The position numbers and the translations under genes are program-made. From Limisphaerales bacterium (GTDB taxonomy: Bacteria > Verrucomicrobiota > Verrucomicrobiia > Limisphaerales > SXTU01), in contig WRPG01000053.1 of the NCBI GenBank assembly GCA_009773355.1, positions 1-36,019 of the forward strand: a DNA stretch of 36,019 nt, in the 5' to 3' direction. Below the pieces are notes generated by a model. It saw only the letters and a list, made by a program, of their open reading frames with translations, did no database searches and was not told where the DNA came from. How positions within the stretch are numbered: the first letter of the stretch is position 1; the number at the start of each line of letters is the position of its first letter. This document shows positions 26,188-32,860 of the stretch, piece after piece.

Positions 26188-27408
26188 TTAGAAGCGATAG
26201 GAAAGCTCAAGGCCGAGCTGATTCCCGTAGAAGTCGTTGGCGTTGACCAACAGGTTCGAGTCGTTTCTCCGATACTGGTAAAAGACGGTCGCCTGCGCAC
26301 GTTCCGCGAACCGGTAGCTGAGGGACGGCTTGGCAAAGATGTAGTTGTCATCGCGCACCGCCGCCGCCGCCGCCGTGGTCGCCTTGTAATGGGAGTAGGA
26401 GTATCCCGCATCCAGCCCAAGGGAAATGCTCTCCCACAACTGATGCTTCAAGGACCCGGAAACCGCAGTTTCCTGATTCAACTGCGCCAACTGGGCGTTG
26501 GACACCTTGTTGGCCCGGGTAACCCCAAGGCTGACAACCGTCTGCTCCGTCGCCTTCCAACTGGCGGTAACCTGAAACACGAAGTTGTCAGGATCAGCGG
26601 CTGCGCGCTCCTGAATGTTCCGGTGTTCAATACCGCCGGTGGCATTGATCGAGAGCTTTTCCGTCGCCGCCCAGTTCAAACGCAGCAAACCCTGCTCGTA
26701 AGCGCTGTTCGCATTGTGATTGGCCGCCGTGCCATCAACCTGCAGATAACCCACCGTGGCACCGAGGCCCATTTTCACCTTGGGCAGCACTTGGTAGTCG
26801 AGATACAGGTTCGCCATCCGCTCCGCCGAGTCCACCAGCGGCGCCTCATAGTCACCAATGACCTGCGTCAGATCGAGCCCGGAGGTTGTCTTCTCGCTGA
26901 CCTCGTAGGAGGTCTTCACCTCGGTGGTCCAAGTCTTGCGCTTGGCCCGGCCATTGGCGGCCAGGTTGGCGGCGTCGGCGTCAGAGCGGGACTCGAGCTT
27001 CTGGGAAACCCCCAGGCTGAGCCGGTTGAATTTCCCGCCAAACTCAACCGAAGCGTTGTGGTCAATCGCATCCGACCCGGAGTAATTGCTGAAGCGGGTG
27101 ACCACCACCTCGTAGTTCGCATCGAAATAGGCGGACTGCCGGGCGGCGGCATCGCCGGCGTTCAGCCGCAGGCCAGGGGTGAAGGTGTGGATGAAATCAT
27201 GATCACGACCGGCATTGCCCCGCCCACCCGCCTGCTTGGCCTTGTGTTCGAGGAAGATGTTGTCGTCATACATCAGCGAGTAGGTGGCGTGCGGACGAAC
27301 ATCCACGCTGCCAACCTTGAACAGTGGTGAAGACTCCTGAGCCGAAGCGCCGGCCAAGCCCGCCACCATCGCCATTCCACCGATTACGATTGTGTTTTGA
27401 TTTTTCAT
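26188..27408 (-). CDS. outer-membrane beta-barrel protein
   Basis: A 406-residue protein with a signal peptide (MKNQNTIVIGGMAMVAGLAGASAQ) followed by alternating amphipathic beta strands: VRPHATYSLMYDDNIFLE, QSAYFDANYEVVVTRFSNY, KMGLGATVGYLQVDG, ISLGLDAGYSYSHYKAT, and a C-terminal strand LGLELSYRF ending in Phe, the Bam-complex recognition feature. It resembles the beta-barrel proteins often encoded with exopolysaccharide export genes (BBP2-like), where a pore or secretin-like role is suspected. The substrate is unknown. It lies 9 bp before the Wza-like gene. Confidence 0.85.
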   Translation of the reverse strand: MKNQNTIVIGGMAMVAGLAGASAQESSPLFKVGSVDVRPHATYSLMYDDNIFLEHKAKQAGGRGNAGRDHDFIHTFTPGLRLNAGDAAARQSAYFDANYEVVVTRFSNYSGSDAIDHNASVEFGGKFNRLSLGVSQKLESRSDADAANLAANGRAKRKTWTTEVKTSYEVSEKTTSGLDLTQVIGDYEAPLVDSAERMANLYLDYQVLPKVKMGLGATVGYLQVDGTAANHNANSAYEQGLLRLNWAATEKLSINATGGIEHRNIQERAAADPDNFVFQVTASWKATEQTVVSLGVTRANKVSNAQLAQLNQETAVSGSLKHQLWESISLGLDAGYSYSHYKATTAAAAAVRDDNYIFAKPSLSYRFAERAQATVFYQYRRNDSNLLVNANDFYGNQLGLELSYRF

Positions 27409-27444
27409 GATGCTGTTCTCTTTGAAAGGTTTATGAGGTTATTC

Positions 27445-27468
27445 TCCTGATCCCCGGGTCCATCAGGA
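27445..27468. repeat. small palindrome between 27463 gene and barrel gene
   Basis: TCCTGAT (27445-27451) pairs with ATCAGGA (27462-27468) around a 10-base loop. It covers the stop codon of the upstream small secreted protein gene and could pause or attenuate transcription into the barrel gene. Confidence 0.35.
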
Positions 27469-28029
27469 CGGCGAGGTCACAAACGGATTGCTCCCATCAG
27501 GCAGAACCGGAGGTGCGGTTTGACTTGGAGGTGTCACCAAATCAAAGTTACGCCTGAATGCCGGAAGAGCTTGAACCAACACTTCTTTAGTAGCCTCAAA
27601 TTCACTGGGCGCGCCAAACTTAACACCCCTCAAAATCACTCCCATCATAATTCCTTTATCAGCCTGACGAATGTCTGTCCGGCCAGAAACGGCTTGGGCG
27701 GCGGCCGCTGCAATCCTCGGCGCCTTGTTGGGCACCAGGGCAACAGCCGTTTGCACCGCACGCTGCAAAGTTTGCTCGCGGCCGGCCGCAAGCACGCTAC
27801 CAAGGTGCGTCACGATGTCCACTGCGAGCTGCTCGCGGTCCGCCGCCGGCGCCGCCGCGAGCAGTGAGGTGATGGTGGCCTGCACGTTGGCAGCCGTGGC
27901 CGAGCCCAAAGTGGTCTTATTGGCGGCGGTCAGCGGGGTGGCGGCCTGCGCTTCAGGGGAGAAGTTTGCAGCCGAGAGGACGAATCCCCCGATGACGAGG
28001 GCTTTGAGGAAGATGGCTCCGGTTTTCAT
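27463..28029 (-). CDS. small secreted hypothetical protein at head of EPS locus
   Basis: A 188-residue protein with a clear signal peptide (MKTGAIFLKALVIGGFVLSAANFSPEAQA, Ala-x-Ala cleavage). The mature part is Ala-rich and helical (ATITSLLAAAPAADREQLAVDIVTHLGSVLAAGREQTLQRAVQTAVALVPNKAPRIAAAAAQAV), ending in a Pro/Ser tail. It contains no recognised domain. As first gene of the exopolysaccharide run, 54 bp before the outer-membrane barrel gene, it may be a periplasmic accessory of the export machinery; that is inference from position only. Confidence 0.7.
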   Translation of the reverse strand: MKTGAIFLKALVIGGFVLSAANFSPEAQAATPLTAANKTTLGSATAANVQATITSLLAAAPAADREQLAVDIVTHLGSVLAAGREQTLQRAVQTAVALVPNKAPRIAAAAAQAVSGRTDIRQADKGIMMGVILRGVKFGAPSEFEATKEVLVQALPAFRRNFDLVTPPSQTAPPVLPDGSNPFVTSPS

Positions 28030-28062
28030 GTTCGTTTTTGAAGTTTTTCCGACCGCACGGGC

Positions 28063-28092
28063 AGCCTAGTCAAACTCCCGGCTGCATTACAA
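28063..28092 (-). promoter_or_regulatory. candidate promoter of the exopolysaccharide operon
   Basis: On the minus strand TTGTAA (28092-28087) and TAGGCT (28068-28063) are 18 bp apart. A run of eight A residues (28102-28095) just upstream could act as an UP element. The leader to the ATG at 28029 is about 30 bases. A sigma54 GG-N10-GC site was looked for and not found here. Confidence 0.4.
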
Positions 28093-28140
28093 CATTTTTT
28101 TTGCCTGCTTTCCAGCGGCTCCGGCGGGCTTAAACGGGGA

Positions 28141-28177
28141 GAACTCAATACTTCTCGGGGGGGGAACTCAATACTTC
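28141..28177. repeat. duplicated aldolase stop region
   Basis: The 14-bp sequence GAACTCAATACTTC occurs at 28141-28154 and 28164-28177 with a G-run between. On the minus strand each copy spells the codons around the aldolase stop (AAG-TAT-TGA), so a short tandem duplication has doubled the gene's end. The 28030-28140 remainder of this gap contains only the candidate promoter. Confidence 0.75.
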
Positions 28178-28962
28178 GCCCCCGCGCCGCCGGGCTTGAG
28201 GCCGAGCGCCGCCACGTTCTCCCGCGCCTTGGCCAGCATCATGCCCAGCTCGCTCGCCACGGCGATGAACTGAAAACCTTCCGCCGCGCGGCGCCTGGCC
28301 GACTCCACGTCCGGCACATGGATGCCAGACGCGATGCCATACTTCTGCGCAGTTTCGCGCACGGCCTTGAGCGCGTCCACGAAGGGCGCGTAGTCGCTGT
28401 CGAAGGACGGCTTGCGGCCCATGCTCTTGTGCAAATCGTTCGGCCCGATGAACACGCCGTCAATGCCCGGCACGCTGAGAATCGCGTCGAGGTTCTTCAC
28501 ACCCTCCACGTGCTCGATCATGACGATGAGGAGGATTTCGTCGTTGGCCTGCTCAAAGTAAGTGGCCGGGTCGGTGCCGAAGTTGGGCGCGTGCAACTGG
28601 CCGCCCACCGAGCGGTTGCCGATGGGGTGATAACGCGTGTGCTGGACGGCGGCCTCGCACTCCGCGCGCGAGTTGACCATCGGCACCACGACGCCCCACG
28701 CGCCGAGGTCGAGGACGCGCTTGATGTTCTCGCCGGTGTTCCACGGCACGCGCACGAGCGGCGCGGCCCCGCCGGCGGTGATGGCCATGAAGCTGTTCGA
28801 GACGGTCTCGAAGTTGTAGCCGGAGTGCTCCATGTCGCAGGTGAGCCAGTCGAGGCCGAGGCCGGACACGAGCCGGGCGGCGACGGGGTCGGGCAGCGCG
28901 AGCCAGGTGCCGAAGCTGGCCTCACCGCGTTTGAGTTTGGCGCGAACGTGGTTTTGTTTCAT
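28168..28962 (-). CDS. HpcH/HpaI-family class II aldolase
   Basis: A 264-residue aldolase of the HpaI/citrate-lyase-beta superfamily, which cleaves 2-keto-4-hydroxy acids with a divalent metal. Family features: GTWLALPDPVAARL, LTCDMEHSGYN (catalytic His46), PLVRVPWN (phosphate/carboxylate-binding Arg), MIEHVEGVKNLDAI (metal-ligand Glu), GVFIGPNDLHKSMG (metal-ligand Asp) and a C-terminal HVPDVESARRRAAEGF. Substrate options include 2-keto-3-deoxy sugar acids and 4-hydroxy-2-oxo-heptanedioate; sequence alone does not decide. It shares orientation with a D-2-hydroxyacid dehydrogenase two kilobases upstream, and the two could take part in one sugar-acid pathway. Confidence 0.9.
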   Translation of the reverse strand: MKQNHVRAKLKRGEASFGTWLALPDPVAARLVSGLGLDWLTCDMEHSGYNFETVSNSFMAITAGGAAPLVRVPWNTGENIKRVLDLGAWGVVVPMVNSRAECEAAVQHTRYHPIGNRSVGGQLHAPNFGTDPATYFEQANDEILLIVMIEHVEGVKNLDAILSVPGIDGVFIGPNDLHKSMGRKPSFDSDYAPFVDALKAVRETAQKYGIASGIHVPDVESARRRAAEGFQFIAVASELGMMLAKARENVAALGLKPGGAGAKY

Positions 28963-28970
28963 GTGTTTGG

Positions 28971-29046
28971 TGCCCGCGAATGGACGCGAACGGGCGCGAA
29001 TTTGCCAGCCGATTTTTGATTCGCGTCTATTCGCGTGCTTCGCGGG
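28971..29046. repeat. inverted decamer array (CGCGAA units)
   Basis: Left arm: three units ending CGCGAA in exact 10-bp register (28971-29000). Right arm: TTCGCG at 29020, 29030 and 29039. The arms face each other around about 20 bp. The array fills the gap before the aldolase start and supplies the last codons and stop of the upstream secreted protein gene (29027). Its period is 10 rather than 7, so it is a different family from the heptamers. Confidence 0.7.
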
Positions 29047-29944
29047 CCACTGGCTTGTTCCTCAACTCTTCGGCCAGCGAACGGAACTTGATGCGCAGGT
29101 GGCCCACCGTGCCGACCGCCAGAAACACTTCGTATTCCAGCGCGAAGCCGTTCGTGATCGCCAGCGTGCGGATGGGCGCGAGGTAGGAGCAGCCGCTGCC
29201 CGCCGGGCCGGGCTTGCCGGGCGCGCGGTAGCAAGTCACCTCCGGCGTGCCGGGGAAGAACACGCCGAAGCCCCAGTCGCGGTCGTCCACGAAGGCGGCC
29301 CAGTTTTCGGCCAGCCCCTTCACATATTCGTTCGGCCAGCCGGGCACTCGCCGCGTGAGCGCGCCACCGGTCCACGGCGCGGCGCCTTGGTAGTAAACGA
29401 GATTGGTCAGCGCGAAGTCGGCGAAGACAGCCGGCAGTTCCTGGTGCGCGGGCGGATGATTGGTCGAACCGCTGTAAGTCATGCGGAAGCGCAACTGCGC
29501 CACGCGGTCGCGCAGTTCAATCCACTCCTCCATCGTCACCGCCGGCACGTCCGCGCCCGTGGCCCAATGCTTCGGCAGCGTCTTCGCGTAGAGCGTGGTC
29601 GCGGTGTTCGTGAAGGCCAGCGTGCGCGCTGGTTCGCCGCGCCAGCCGCCGCCCTGCACGGGGTTCCAACGCCACGCCTTGCCGTTCCAGTCCGAGCCGT
29701 CTTTCGCGCCGTAGTAGGACTGCTGGATGAACCGGCCCTTGTCGTGATGGTTCAGCAAATTCCTCCCCGTCGCGCTCTCGCCGAAGTAGCCGATGCCCGC
29801 TCCCGCCGCGCGATCCACGCCGAGGCGGACCTGGCCGTTGTCGAGATAGAGCCAGTCGGCGGCGAGAACTTGTGGCTGAAAGCACCATGCCGCCAGCACG
29901 ACCAGCGAACAGCACCATTGGAAATGCCGCTTGTCCGCCATCAT
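29027..29944 (-). CDS. secreted hypothetical protein
   Basis: A 305-residue protein with a signal peptide (WCCSLVVLAAWCFQPQVLAA) and a beta-rich mature part: DWLYLDNGQVRLGVDRAAGAGIGYFGE, LRFRMTYSGSTNHPPAHQELPAVFA, WAAFVDDRDWGFGVFFPGTPEVTCYRA. The look is that of a galactose-mutarotase-like or polysaccharide-acting beta-sandwich protein, but I cannot name the family or a catalytic residue. Its ATG overlaps the stop of the PIN-toxin gene by 4 bp (ATGA); a second Met follows directly. The last residues (AREARE) come from a decamer repeat array. Function unknown. Confidence 0.7.
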   Translation of the reverse strand: MMADKRHFQWCCSLVVLAAWCFQPQVLAADWLYLDNGQVRLGVDRAAGAGIGYFGESATGRNLLNHHDKGRFIQQSYYGAKDGSDWNGKAWRWNPVQGGGWRGEPARTLAFTNTATTLYAKTLPKHWATGADVPAVTMEEWIELRDRVAQLRFRMTYSGSTNHPPAHQELPAVFADFALTNLVYYQGAAPWTGGALTRRVPGWPNEYVKGLAENWAAFVDDRDWGFGVFFPGTPEVTCYRAPGKPGPAGSGCSYLAPIRTLAITNGFALEYEVFLAVGTVGHLRIKFRSLAEELRNKPVAREARE

Positions 29945-30342
29945 TTCAGCAGCGCATTGAACCCCGCCTGCTCAAAATGGTGGTCCTCAGTCAGGGCGTC
30001 CGTCAGACCCTCCGCGCTCATCACGAGAAACGTGATGCAATCCGTGAGCGACCATTCCTTGTCGAGGCGCTGGGCGTAGAGCGCCCAACCCCGCTGTTGC
30101 AGGCCAGCATCCAGCGGAATGAGCTTCACGTTGGGGTTGGCCTTGAGCGAGACGACCAGTTCCACCGCCGCCGCGCGATTGCGGCCGCCCGCCAGCGCGT
30201 TGGCCACTTCGAGCAGCACCCAGTCCGTGGTGATCAACTGACCAGCGAACCGGCTGGAGAAAGTGATGGCTCGGGAATGGGCAGCGTCACGCGGATTGAC
30301 CGCCGCGAGGAAGAAGAACGTGTCCGCAAAGACCGCCTTCAT
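29941..30342 (-). CDS. vapC: PIN-domain ribonuclease toxin, VapC-like
   Basis: A 133-residue PIN-domain protein. The acidic residues that hold the metal ions are all present: Asp7 (VFADTFF), Glu45 (LLEVANAL), Asp101 (LTDCITFLVM) and Asp120 (TEDHHFEQAGF). PIN toxins of the VapC type are RNases that cut tRNA or rRNA and are blocked by a small partner antitoxin. The partner is encoded immediately upstream with a 4-bp overlap. The 3' end also overlaps the following secreted-protein gene by 4 bp, so three genes are translationally chained. Confidence 0.88.
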   Translation of the reverse strand: MKAVFADTFFFLAAVNPRDAAHSRAITFSSRFAGQLITTDWVLLEVANALAGGRNRAAAVELVVSLKANPNVKLIPLDAGLQQRGWALYAQRLDKEWSLTDCITFLVMSAEGLTDALTEDHHFEQAGFNALLK

Positions 30343-30548
30343 CGCTTCGGCGTGCCGTAGAGGTAGTGGTCGTGCTGGGCCGCGAGGTCGGTCGGAAGAC
30401 CTTCGGTCTTGGCCGCGATTTCCAGCAGCCGGCGTGTCAGCTCATTGCCCGGCTCGGCCGCTAGCGATTCCACCAAGACAGGCGTGCCGTCCTTCCAATC
30501 GCCGGGCAGCTTCACCACGCCACCCGCTACAATGCCGGTGTGTTTCAT
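30339..30548 (-). CDS. antitoxin partner of the PIN toxin
   Basis: A 69-residue protein. The N-terminal part (GIVAGGVVKLPGDWKDGTPVLVES) looks like a short swapped-hairpin/AbrB-type DNA-binding strand pair, and the C-terminal half (LLEIAAKTEGLPTDLAAQHDHYLYG) would bind and block the toxin; the latter resembles tails of antitoxins paired with PIN proteins. It overlaps vapC by 4 bp (ATGA) and starts 14 bp after the dehydrogenase stop. Assigned mainly by size and position. Confidence 0.75.
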   Translation of the reverse strand: MKHTGIVAGGVVKLPGDWKDGTPVLVESLAAEPGNELTRRLLEIAAKTEGLPTDLAAQHDHYLYGTPKR

Positions 30549-30562
30549 GGCGCTACTAGAGC

Positions 30563-31564
30563 CTATTTCACCTTCGCCCGCAACGCCGCTGACTGAAACA
30601 CATCCCCATTCACCACATGCGTCGGCTTCTTGCCGTGCATCAGGTCCACGATGGCCTGCGCGGCGGCGAGGCTGACGCGCTCGCCGGTCTCACGGCCGTT
30701 GAAGGCCTGGTGCGGCGTGAGCAAGACGTTCGGGCAGCGGCGCAGCGGGTGGTCGTTGGGCAACGGCTCGGTGGTGAAGGCGTCCACAGCAGCTCCGGCG
30801 ATGGTCTTCTGCTCCAGCGCGCGGACGAGCGCGGCCTCGTCCACCAGCGCGCCGCGCGCGGTGTTGATGAGGTAGCTGGCGGGCTTCATCAGCTTGAACT
30901 GCGCCTCGCCGATGAGGCCGCGATTCTGCGACGTGAGCGCGCAGTTGAGAGAGACGAAATCGCTCTTGGCCAGCAGCTCGTCGAGCGAGACGAACTTCAC
31001 CCCGAGCGCCTCGGCGTGCGGGTTCGGCGCGATGTCGTGGCCGAGGATCTGCATGTTGAAACCGGCCGCGCGCTTCGCCACGGCCTGCCCGATGCGACCG
31101 CAGCCGATGATGCCCAGCGTCTTGTTCGACACGTCATGGCCCCACGCGACCGACCAGCGGTTGTCGCGCATGACGATGTGGCCCTCATGCACGCGGCGCG
31201 CGAGCGCGAAGAGCAGCGCCCAGGTGTAGTCCGCCACCGCGCCGTCGAGCATGCCCGGCGTGAAGGCGACCACGATGCCCAGCCGCGTGGCCGTGGCGAT
31301 GTCAATGGAGTCGTAGCCCACGCCCCAGCGCGAGAGGCACTTGATGCCGGCGGCGTTGGCGTGTTCGAGGACGGCGGGCGTGTATTTGTCCGCGCTGCAC
31401 AAGGTCGCGTCGCAGCCGGCCATGAAGGCCTGGACGTCGTCGGCGCTGAGCGGGCCGAACTTGGGCGCGAGGATGACTTCGCAGCCGGAGTCACGCAGGA
31501 GTTGATAGGCGGGCTGGCCGACTTCCTCGGCGGCCCGGGCGGTGATGAGCACTTTCCACGACAT
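30563..31564 (-). CDS. D-isomer-specific 2-hydroxyacid dehydrogenase
   Basis: A 333-residue NAD-dependent dehydrogenase of the SerA/GyaR family. The Rossmann motif is LGIIGCGRIGQAVA (about 150-163), followed by the catalytic Arg in LINTARGALVDE, Glu in AAVDAFTTEPLPNDHPL and His in LLTPHQAF. No C-terminal ACT domain is present, so it is shorter than E. coli SerA; candidate substrates are 3-phosphoglycerate, glycerate/hydroxypyruvate or another 2-hydroxyacid. A promoter lies directly upstream, with the divergent serine acetyltransferase promoter next to it; a link to serine metabolism is possible but unproven. Confidence 0.92.
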   Translation of the reverse strand: MSWKVLITARAAEEVGQPAYQLLRDSGCEVILAPKFGPLSADDVQAFMAGCDATLCSADKYTPAVLEHANAAGIKCLSRWGVGYDSIDIATATRLGIVVAFTPGMLDGAVADYTWALLFALARRVHEGHIVMRDNRWSVAWGHDVSNKTLGIIGCGRIGQAVAKRAAGFNMQILGHDIAPNPHAEALGVKFVSLDELLAKSDFVSLNCALTSQNRGLIGEAQFKLMKPASYLINTARGALVDEAALVRALEQKTIAGAAVDAFTTEPLPNDHPLRRCPNVLLTPHQAFNGRETGERVSLAAAQAIVDLMHGKKPTHVVNGDVFQSAALRAKVK

Positions 31565-31573
31565 AGGGGCGCG

Positions 31574-31602
31574 AGTGTGGCGAGGGCACGCGCCGGGTGC
31601 AA
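31574..31602 (-). promoter_or_regulatory. promoter of the dehydrogenase gene
   Basis: On the minus strand TTGCAC (31602-31597) and CACACT (31579-31574) are 17 bp apart; the ATG is 9 bp after the -10 box. It is divergent from, and 29 bp away from, the promoter of the serine acetyltransferase gene. Confidence 0.5.
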
Positions 31603-31631
31603 CCGGGAATCAGCGCCGCCGTTGCCCCCGC

Positions 31632-31660
31632 TTGCCAGCCCGGTGCGCGTGGCGAATACT
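31632..31660 (+). promoter_or_regulatory. promoter of the serine acetyltransferase gene
   Basis: TTGCCA (31632-31637) and AATACT (31655-31660) are 17 bp apart. The chosen GTG start is 6 bp after the -10 box, predicting a leaderless mRNA and supporting that start. Confidence 0.5.
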
Positions 31661-31666
31661 CCGCCC

Positions 31667-32587
31667 GTGAGCGTCACCGTCACCCAACTCACCAACGACC
31701 TGCTCGCCTCCTACGCGCGCGTCGGCGGCATCAACCACCTCGACGGCAAGAACCTGCCGTCCAAGACCGCCATCGCCGGCATCACGGTGGACTTGCTGCG
31801 GCTGCTCTTCCCCGGCTTCTTCGAGGAGAAACCGCTGCACTCCTCCGAGCTGAAGGTCGAGACCGCCATCCTCATGGACTTCGTGCAAGGCCGGCTGGAG
31901 GACGAGCTGCTCAAGGCGCTCGAATACCGCTCCCGCGACAGCGCGAAGAAGAAGGACCAGCGCCCCGAGGCCCGGCAGCTCACGCTGGAATTCCTCGGCC
32001 GCCTCCCGCACCTGCGCGAGATCCTCCAGACCGACGCCGAGGCCGCCTTCAACGGCGACCCCGCCGCGTTGAGCAAGGAGGAGGTCATCGTCGCGTATCC
32101 GTTCATGGAGGCCATCGCCGTGCAACGCATGGCGCACGAGCTTTACCGGCAGGAGGTCGTGCTGCTGCCGCGCATCATGACCGAGTGGGCGCACAGCCGC
32201 AGCGGCATGGACCTGCACCCCGGCGCGCGCATCGGCACGCACTTCTTCGTGGACCACTGCACCGGCACCGTCATCGGCGAGACCTGCCACATCGGGAACC
32301 ACGTGAAGATGTATCAAGGCGTCGGCCTCGTGGCTCGCTCGCTCGCCGGCGGCCAGGCGCTCAAGGGCCAGAAGCGCCACCCGACCGTCGAGGACCACGT
32401 CACCATCTACGCGGGCGCGACCATCGTCGGCGGCGAGACCGTCATCGGCGCGCACAGCACGGTGGGCGCGAACGTCTTCCTCATGCACAGCGTCCCGCCG
32501 CACTCGCTCGTGCTCTACGAGGAGGTGAACGTGAAGGTGCTGGACAAGCAGCAGCGCGAGAAGGGCCGGACGGACTTCCAGATTTAG
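31667..32587 (+). CDS. epsC: serine O-acetyltransferase (EpsC/CysE family)
   Basis: Transfers acetyl from acetyl-CoA to serine, the first step of cysteine synthesis. The 306-residue product has the helical N-terminal domain and then left-handed beta-helix hexapeptide repeats: MDLHPGARIGTHFFVDHCTGTVIGETCHIGNHVKMYQGVGL and HPTVEDHVTIYAGATIVGGETVIGAHSTVGANVFLMHSVPP. The His residues in HPGARIG and DHCTGTVIGE correspond to the catalytic region of the family. Length and the extended N-terminal half fit the EpsC type more than the short E. coli CysE. GTG at 31667 is chosen from the promoter spacing; GTG at 31643 or 31649 is possible. No cysK gene is adjacent. Confidence 0.93.
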   Translation: MSVTVTQLTNDLLASYARVGGINHLDGKNLPSKTAIAGITVDLLRLLFPGFFEEKPLHSSELKVETAILMDFVQGRLEDELLKALEYRSRDSAKKKDQRPEARQLTLEFLGRLPHLREILQTDAEAAFNGDPAALSKEEVIVAYPFMEAIAVQRMAHELYRQEVVLLPRIMTEWAHSRSGMDLHPGARIGTHFFVDHCTGTVIGETCHIGNHVKMYQGVGLVARSLAGGQALKGQKRHPTVEDHVTIYAGATIVGGETVIGAHSTVGANVFLMHSVPPHSLVLYEEVNVKVLDKQQREKGRTDFQI

Positions 32588-32645
32588 GCCGACGCGCGCC
32601 GCGCTGGAACTGCAATCCTGCCGGGTCGCCTGTCCAGAAATGTGC

Positions 32646-32674
32646 TTGCCGCGCCGGAAAGCCGGGGGCTACTT
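32646..32674 (+). promoter_or_regulatory. promoter of tRNA-Phe
   Basis: TTGCCG (32646-32651) and CTACTT (32669-32674) are 17 bp apart, and the mature tRNA starts 16 bp further on. Confidence 0.5.
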
Positions 32675-32689
32675 TCCCGCTCCGCAGTT

Positions 32690-32765
32690 GGCTGTGTAGC
32701 TCAGTTGGTAGAGCAGCGGATTGAAAATCCGCGTGTCGCCGGTTCAATTCCGGCCGCAGCCACCA
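32690..32765 (+). tRNA. tRNA-Phe (anticodon GAA)
   Basis: A complete cloverleaf: acceptor GGCTGTG/CGCAGCC, D stem GCTC/GAGC, anticodon stem GCGGA/TCCGC with loop TTGAAAA (anticodon GAA), T arm GCCGG-TTCAATT-CCGGC, and encoded CCA at 32763-32765. Followed by 95 bp with no gene or clear promoter before gspF. Confidence 0.97.
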
Positions 32766-32860
32766 CCGCCGGATGCGCAAACGCGGACGCCGCTTCTGCC
32801 GTCCCCTTGCTTCCGTCCTCGCAACTTTCCCGCCGTGCTGGTTAAGTATCCCGCAGCCAC

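Noticed and set aside
28030-28140. Sigma54 promoter for the exopolysaccharide operon
   Set aside because: No GG-N10-GC pair with proper spacing was found; GG and GC pairs at 7 or 12 bp do not fit. A sigma70-like pair is offered instead with low confidence.
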